From JABCPE02 sp963518845 (lineage in GTDB: Bacteria > Bacteroidota > Bacteroidia > Flavobacteriales > Weeksellaceae), in NCBI GenBank assembly GCA_963518845.1, contig CAUQKV010000004.1:21756-85755 (forward strand): DNA of 64,000 nucleotides. Direction: 5' to 3'. The notes beneath the pieces are model-generated. The model ran no database searches, was not told where the DNA came from, and was given only the letters and a program-made list of their open reading frames with translations. Positions 60,247 through 64,000 of this stretch are shown here, piece by piece; within the stretch, counting starts at the first letter, position 1; each line of letters begins with the position of its first letter. The translations under genes were made by a program, and so were the position numbers.

Positions 60247-61344
60247 ATGACTATCAAACACTTCATTACTGAAATAGAAAAAATAATTCCCTTTGCACAG
60301 GCGGAAGACTTTGATAATGTGGGACTTCTCTGCGGAAATCCAGAACGGGAAATCACTAGCGTTTTAATCTGTCACGATGCCTTGGAAAGCGTCGTAGAGG
60401 AAGCTGTACAAAAAAACGCAAATGTGATTTTGACCTTTCATCCGATTATTTTTTCAGGATTAAAGTCCATCACTGGCAAAAATCATGTAGAAAAAGCTGT
60501 CCTAAAAGCGATAGAAAACAAAATCGCCATCATCGCCCTTCACACGGCATTAGACAACCACTATTTCGGCGTGAATCATAGAATTTGCAAAGAATTAGGT
60601 TTAGACCTGCTTAAAATTTTAATTCCAAAAAAAGAAAATCTTTCACAGCTAATCACTTATGTTCCTGTGGATTATGCCGAGCAGGTCAAAAAGGCTCTAT
60701 TTGAGGCTGGTGCGGGAAATATTGGTTTTTATGATGAATGCAGTTTCAGCATCAGTGGCGAGGGAACTTTCCGCCCGATAGACGGTTCTAATCCGTTTTT
60801 GGGCAAAAAAGGAACGACTGAAAAAGTCAATGAAATTCAGCTTTCTGTGATTTTTGAAAAATTCAAAAAAAATCAGATTATTTCCGCGATGAAATTCGCC
60901 CATCCTTACGAGGAAGTTGCCTACCAAATCTATGCGATAGAAAACGAAAACCAATATTCTGGCTTGGGAATGTTTGGCGAATTGCCCGAGGAAATGGAGG
61001 AAAAAGAATTCCTGAATTTTGTGAAAGAAAAATTTGATTTAAAAATCATCCGCCACAGCAGCTTTACTGGTAAAAAGATAAAAAAAGTGGCTGTTTTAGG
61101 CGGCAGCGGAGCCAGCGGAATCAAAAACGCCCTGCAAAACCAATGCGATGCCTACCTGACCGCAGATATGAAATATCACGATTTTTTCACGGCTGAAAAT
61201 AGAATTTTGCTGTGTGATATCGGGCATTTTGAATCGGAGCAATTTGTAGTTCAACAATTATATGAAATTTTATCAGAAAAATTCACTACATTTGCAGTTT
61301 CAAAATCAAGCATTAATACCAACCCTGTAAATTATTTCTTATAA
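60247..61344 (+). CDS. Nif3-like dinuclear metal-centre protein
   Basis: A 365-residue member of the NIF3/YbgI/YqfO (GTP cyclohydrolase I type 2-like) family. Metal ligands are in LTFHPIIFSGLK, HTALDNHYFGVNH and near the end DIGHFESEQF. The middle (about 130-230) is the inserted PII-like domain found in YqfO-type members (LITYVPVDYAEQVKKALFEAGAGNIGFYDECSFS). The biochemical role of the family is unsettled. Three bases separate it from the coiled-coil gene downstream, a conserved pairing. Confidence 0.93.
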   Translation: MTIKHFITEIEKIIPFAQAEDFDNVGLLCGNPEREITSVLICHDALESVVEEAVQKNANVILTFHPIIFSGLKSITGKNHVEKAVLKAIENKIAIIALHTALDNHYFGVNHRICKELGLDLLKILIPKKENLSQLITYVPVDYAEQVKKALFEAGAGNIGFYDECSFSISGEGTFRPIDGSNPFLGKKGTTEKVNEIQLSVIFEKFKKNQIISAMKFAHPYEEVAYQIYAIENENQYSGLGMFGELPEEMEEKEFLNFVKEKFDLKIIRHSSFTGKKIKKVAVLGGSGASGIKNALQNQCDAYLTADMKYHDFFTAENRILLCDIGHFESEQFVVQQLYEILSEKFTTFAVSKSSINTNPVNYFL

Positions 61345-61347
61345 GTT

Positions 61348-62127
61348 ATGGCTAAGAAAAATATAGAAATTTCTGTTGAAGAAAAACTAAGAACCCTTTA
61401 TGACCTGCAATATATCGATTCTAGGTTAGATGAAATCCGCAGTACCAGAGGCGAACTGCCGATAGAAGTGGAGGATTTGGAAAACGAAATCGAAGGTCTT
61501 AATAAAAGAATTTCTAAATTAGAAACAGATATTGAAGATTTCAACAAGGAAATCAGCACTAAAAAAGAGGTGATCAATCATTCTCAAACTTTGATTGAAA
61601 AATATAAAACTCAGCAGGATAATGTAAAAAATAATAAAGAATTTGAAGCTTTGTCCAAAGAAATGGAGTTTCAGGAATTAGAAATCCAGCTGGCTGAGAA
61701 AAAAATAAGAGAATTCGAAGCTAAAATCTCACAAAAAAATGAGGTTCTTTCTCAAAACAAAGAAAAAATAGAAGAGCTGGAATCTCACCTAAACTTCAAA
61801 AAATCTGAGCTAAATTCACTAATCACAGAAACTCAAAAAGAGGAAGAATTTTTAGTGAAAAAATCTGAAGAATTCGCAGCTCTAATTGACGAAAGACTGC
61901 TTTCTTCTTATAGAAGAATCAGAAACAACTCTGCTAACGGGCTTGCTGTGGTAGGTATAGAAAGAGGTGCGCCGAAAGGGTCTTACTTTACGATTCCTGC
62001 TCAGAAATTAGTAGAAATAGCACAAAGAAAGAAAATCATCATCGATGAACATAGTGGAAAAATCCTAGTAGATGATGAACTCGTAAGCGAGGAAAATGCT
62101 AAAATGGAAGAAATCATTAAATTCTAA
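61348..62127 (+). CDS. DUF164-type coiled-coil protein lacking zinc-ribbon cysteines
   Basis: A 259-residue protein: a long coiled coil (about 20-180, rich in Glu/Lys/Leu heptads) and a small C-terminal domain. Relatives of this family end in a C4 zinc ribbon with two CxxC motifs. Here the matching region reads LAVVGIERGAPKGSYFTIP ... KKIIIDEHSGKILVDDEL with no cysteine at all, so zinc cannot be bound the usual way. The protein is thought to be an RNA- or ribosome-associated factor in other phyla; role here unknown. It follows the Nif3 gene by three bases. Confidence 0.9.
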   Translation: MAKKNIEISVEEKLRTLYDLQYIDSRLDEIRSTRGELPIEVEDLENEIEGLNKRISKLETDIEDFNKEISTKKEVINHSQTLIEKYKTQQDNVKNNKEFEALSKEMEFQELEIQLAEKKIREFEAKISQKNEVLSQNKEKIEELESHLNFKKSELNSLITETQKEEEFLVKKSEEFAALIDERLLSSYRRIRNNSANGLAVVGIERGAPKGSYFTIPAQKLVEIAQRKKIIIDEHSGKILVDDELVSEENAKMEEIIKF

Positions 62128-62130
62128 ATA

Positions 62131-62159
62131 AAAAACCGAGAATTTTTCTCGGTTTTTTT
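62131..62159. terminator. Bidirectional terminator
   Basis: AAACCGAGAA / TTCTCGGTTT stem with TTT loop between the coiled-coil gene and the LuxE-like gene. Confidence 0.9.
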
Positions 62160-62164
62160 GTTTT

Positions 62165-63151
62165 TTAACTTACCAAAAGGCTGCAGCCTCTGATATCCGA
62201 ATGGTCTATTCTTCCCAGAACTTGGAATTTTCCTTTGTGGATTTTCCCTAAATCTTGTGTCGCAATAAAGCTGCACGAGTGTTTATTCGCTAAGTCTATA
62301 ATATTGATAGCCCCAGTCCTTCCCTCTTCCATGTAGGAAAATGGGTCTTCTGTATTACGAACCAAAATACGCATCCACGCTGGACACAGATACTCATTGT
62401 TTCCCAGAGAATACGCCTGCGAAAGGAGTTCTGTCATGGAATATTCAGAGTAGATTTTTTCGGTTTGGAAGCTGGTTTTCAATATTTCCAAAAGTTCATC
62501 TTTGGTCATTTCTTCTTTTCTGCCTTTCATTCCACCCGTTTCTATGATAATCAGGTCTGGATTTTTAGCCAAATCAAAACCTTCGTTTTCTTTACAAAAA
62601 TCTGCAAAATCCAACAACGCAAAACTAACCCCAAAGAGAATGATTTTCTTATTATTCAGCTGTTTGAGAAGATCAAGAAGCTCTCTGTGATTATACAAGA
62701 AATAGCCATTTTCCTGATGACCAGATTTTTTTATCAAAAAGTCTACCATATAGATTAGCGATGAATTTTGGCGTTCTAAATAACTTGGCAGCAGCCCTAA
62801 AAACATGAAATCTTCTGGCTTCCCGATGAACTGCTCAAAACTCTTGTAAACGCTCTCTTCGTATAAACCAAAATCCGCTACCCAATGCTTGGAAAGCGTC
62901 TGAATATTAGTCGTTCCAGATGACTGGAAATAGTTTTCCTTTTCTTTATTTTTATCTAAAATAGTGTGGTTTTTGAACATTTCTATCGGCAGAAAAGGAA
63001 TCTCAGAAATCTGAGTGATTTGGTCTGGATTGATATTTAAGAAATCAACAAATTTTCTATAAACCTCCACATTTTCATACTGATAACGAAAAGTTTCCAG
63101 ACATTTTTCCCTAAAATCCTGCTCCGTTTTTATATCAAAAATTCCTTTCAT
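62165..63151 (-). CDS. LuxE/acyl-protein synthetase-like protein
   Basis: A 328-residue ANL-fold enzyme-like protein. LuxE activates fatty acids as acyl-AMP and loads them on a cysteine; here the phosphate-binding motif YFQSSGTTN (about 75) and the SEYSMTELLSQAYS block (about 240) that reads the adenylate are present. It lacks the reductase and other lux genes nearby, so it is not a bioluminescence locus. In flavobacteria such genes occur with lpxH/queD neighbours or in O-antigen clusters; the acyl acceptor is unknown. It lies eight bases after lpxH and is cotranscribed. Confidence 0.87.
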   Translation of the reverse strand: MKGIFDIKTEQDFREKCLETFRYQYENVEVYRKFVDFLNINPDQITQISEIPFLPIEMFKNHTILDKNKEKENYFQSSGTTNIQTLSKHWVADFGLYEESVYKSFEQFIGKPEDFMFLGLLPSYLERQNSSLIYMVDFLIKKSGHQENGYFLYNHRELLDLLKQLNNKKIILFGVSFALLDFADFCKENEGFDLAKNPDLIIIETGGMKGRKEEMTKDELLEILKTSFQTEKIYSEYSMTELLSQAYSLGNNEYLCPAWMRILVRNTEDPFSYMEEGRTGAINIIDLANKHSCSFIATQDLGKIHKGKFQVLGRIDHSDIRGCSLLVS

Positions 63152-63159
63152 TTGTCCAT

Positions 63160-63924
63160 TTATTTATATTCCAGCAAGTCAAATTTCTGCCCATCAAAAA
63201 CACCATAAGTGAAATAAGAAATCCAGTCGCCAAGGTTGATGTAGAGCGAACCTGTTTTATCCAAATCCAAAACCATCGGCAGGTGACGATGCCCAAAAAC
63301 GAAATAATCTATCTTTTCTGTTTTCAGTTTTTCTTTTGCGTAAAGAATCAAAAATTCCTTGTCTTCGCCCAAAAACTGCTTGTCTTCCTCGCCAGAAATC
63401 AGTTTGTTTTTCGTGGAAAGATATATCGCCAGCCTCATCGCGATATCAGGGTGAAGCCACTTGAAAAGCCAGCGAGAGACAGGATTGGTAAAAACTTTTT
63501 TCATTCTTTTGTATCCTTTGTCCCCTGGCCCTAAGCCATCTCCGTGAGCGAGGAGGAATTTTTTCCCATTAATCTCAAAATATTGTTTCTCAAAAAAAAC
63601 AGGAATTCCCAACTCTTTTTGGAAATAATCTTTCATCCACAAATCATGGTTTCCCACGAAAAAATAAATGTCTATTCCGCTGTCTTTCAGTTCAGCGATT
63701 TTCCCTAAAACACGCACAAAACCCTTGGGAACTACATAGTCCCACTCGTGCCAAAAATCGAATAAATCTCCCATCAGGAACAGCACCTGACAGTCATGCT
63801 TTATCTCATCCAGCCACTGCACGAAACGCTCCTCACGAGGCTTGCTCTCGGCAGGTGTAGGCGCCCCGAAATGCTGGTCGGATGCGAAATAAATTTTCTT
63901 TCCTTCTTGGAGTTCTATTTTCAT
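63160..63924 (-). CDS. lpxH: UDP-2,3-diacylglucosamine diphosphatase (LpxH-type)
   Basis: Metallophosphoesterase of lipid A synthesis that turns UDP-2,3-diacylglucosamine into lipid X. The 254 residues carry the calcineurin-like motifs FASDQHFGAPT, MGDLFDFWHEWD, VGNHDLWM, LLAHGDGLG and FGHRHLPMV. Length and W/D motif fit LpxH rather than a general phosphatase. It lies between a LuxE-like gene and a QueD-like gene on the minus strand. Confidence 0.92.
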   Translation of the reverse strand: MKIELQEGKKIYFASDQHFGAPTPAESKPREERFVQWLDEIKHDCQVLFLMGDLFDFWHEWDYVVPKGFVRVLGKIAELKDSGIDIYFFVGNHDLWMKDYFQKELGIPVFFEKQYFEINGKKFLLAHGDGLGPGDKGYKRMKKVFTNPVSRWLFKWLHPDIAMRLAIYLSTKNKLISGEEDKQFLGEDKEFLILYAKEKLKTEKIDYFVFGHRHLPMVLDLDKTGSLYINLGDWISYFTYGVFDGQKFDLLEYK

Positions 63925-63929
63925 TTTGT

Positions 63930-64000
63930 TTAATTATTATCCTCTGCAAACCATTCTCCGTAGGAGTTTTCGGTTTCATGGAGTTTTAGATATACTAACT
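63930..64000 (-). CDS. QueD-like 6-carboxytetrahydropterin synthase, 3' end only
   Basis: An open minus-strand frame enters from the right edge and ends at TAA 63932-63930. The last residues read LVYLKLHETENSYGEWFAEDNN, which resembles the C-terminus of 6-pyruvoyl-tetrahydropterin synthase/QueD proteins (V-x-ETxxSxAEW/Y). Only 22 residues are visible, so the identity is tentative. The stop is five bases upstream of the lpxH ATG, so the two are one operon. Confidence 0.6.
   Translation of the reverse strand, partial: LVYLKLHETENSYGEWFAEDNN

Overview
The window reads as a stretch of chromosome from a low-GC Bacteroidota bacterium, most likely order Flavobacteriales and probably Weeksellaceae (the Chryseobacterium/Riemerella/Bergeyella group). 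The reasons are many promoters of the Bacteroidota type (TTG, about 19 bases, TAnnTTTG), no Shine-Dalgarno sites, a type IX secretion C-terminal domain, a GldI-like protein, a DUF3276 (PUR-alpha-like) protein, lipoproteins with short SC lipoboxes, and family-typical gene pairs such as fur/OstA. The placement comes from recognition, not from a database search.

Layout. 1-2007 is the 3' part of mfd. 2009-5813 is an AT-rich accessory block: a minus-strand ATPase plus small candidate nuclease, a divergent archaeal-type AAA ATPase, and a lipoprotein. 6040-8477 is core: pth, prfB, a DedA protein. 8576-13116 (minus) is the tuf - tRNA-Trp - secE - nusG / rplK-rplA-rplJ-rplL cluster; rpoB and rpoC do not follow rplL. 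13291-18252 holds an alpha-carbonic anhydrase, tRNA-Cys, an Uup-like ABC-F ATPase and rpsA, whose leader can form a pseudoknot. 18621-29306 holds a lipoprotein, fur-OstA (LPS transport), pdxA, a ribE / histidine kinase / ABC exporter operon, a DUF3276 protein, an omega-amidase and rseP. tRNA-Asn (29430) borders a 1204-residue SF1 helicase-phospholipase D protein that resembles the Mokosh type II defence protein.

33273-44460 holds a Sel1-repeat protein, pgi, a DUF4349 lipoprotein, an acyltransferase, a frame-disrupted M48 protease, rplU-rpmA, lysA, miaB, and an inserted AlbA_2 (Schlafen-like) gene followed by a pair of 22-base direct repeats. 44569-48310 is an operon of a sigma-54 activator, lptE and a long acidic tandem-repeat protein. 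48365-53162 holds gdhA, a NifU-domain protein, the Mrp/ApbC Fe-S carrier, an NlpC/P60 lipoprotein and an MCE (MlaD-type) protein. 53216-57637 is one very large type IX secreted protein. 57839-62127 is a co-directional set (conserved small protein, GldI, a cyclophilin-FKBP fusion, a small membrane protein, Nif3, a coiled-coil protein). 62165-64000 (minus) is a LuxE-like protein, lpxH and the 3' end of a QueD-like gene.

Common themes are envelope biogenesis (OstA/LptA-like, LptE, LpxH, MCE, RseP, T9SS cargo), translation, and three separate accessory insertions that look defence-related (2009-4973, 29554-33168, 43017-44462). The best candidates for undescribed biology are the ATPase/PD-(D/E)XK-like pair at 2009-3662 and the rpsA leader pseudoknot at 18287-18362.
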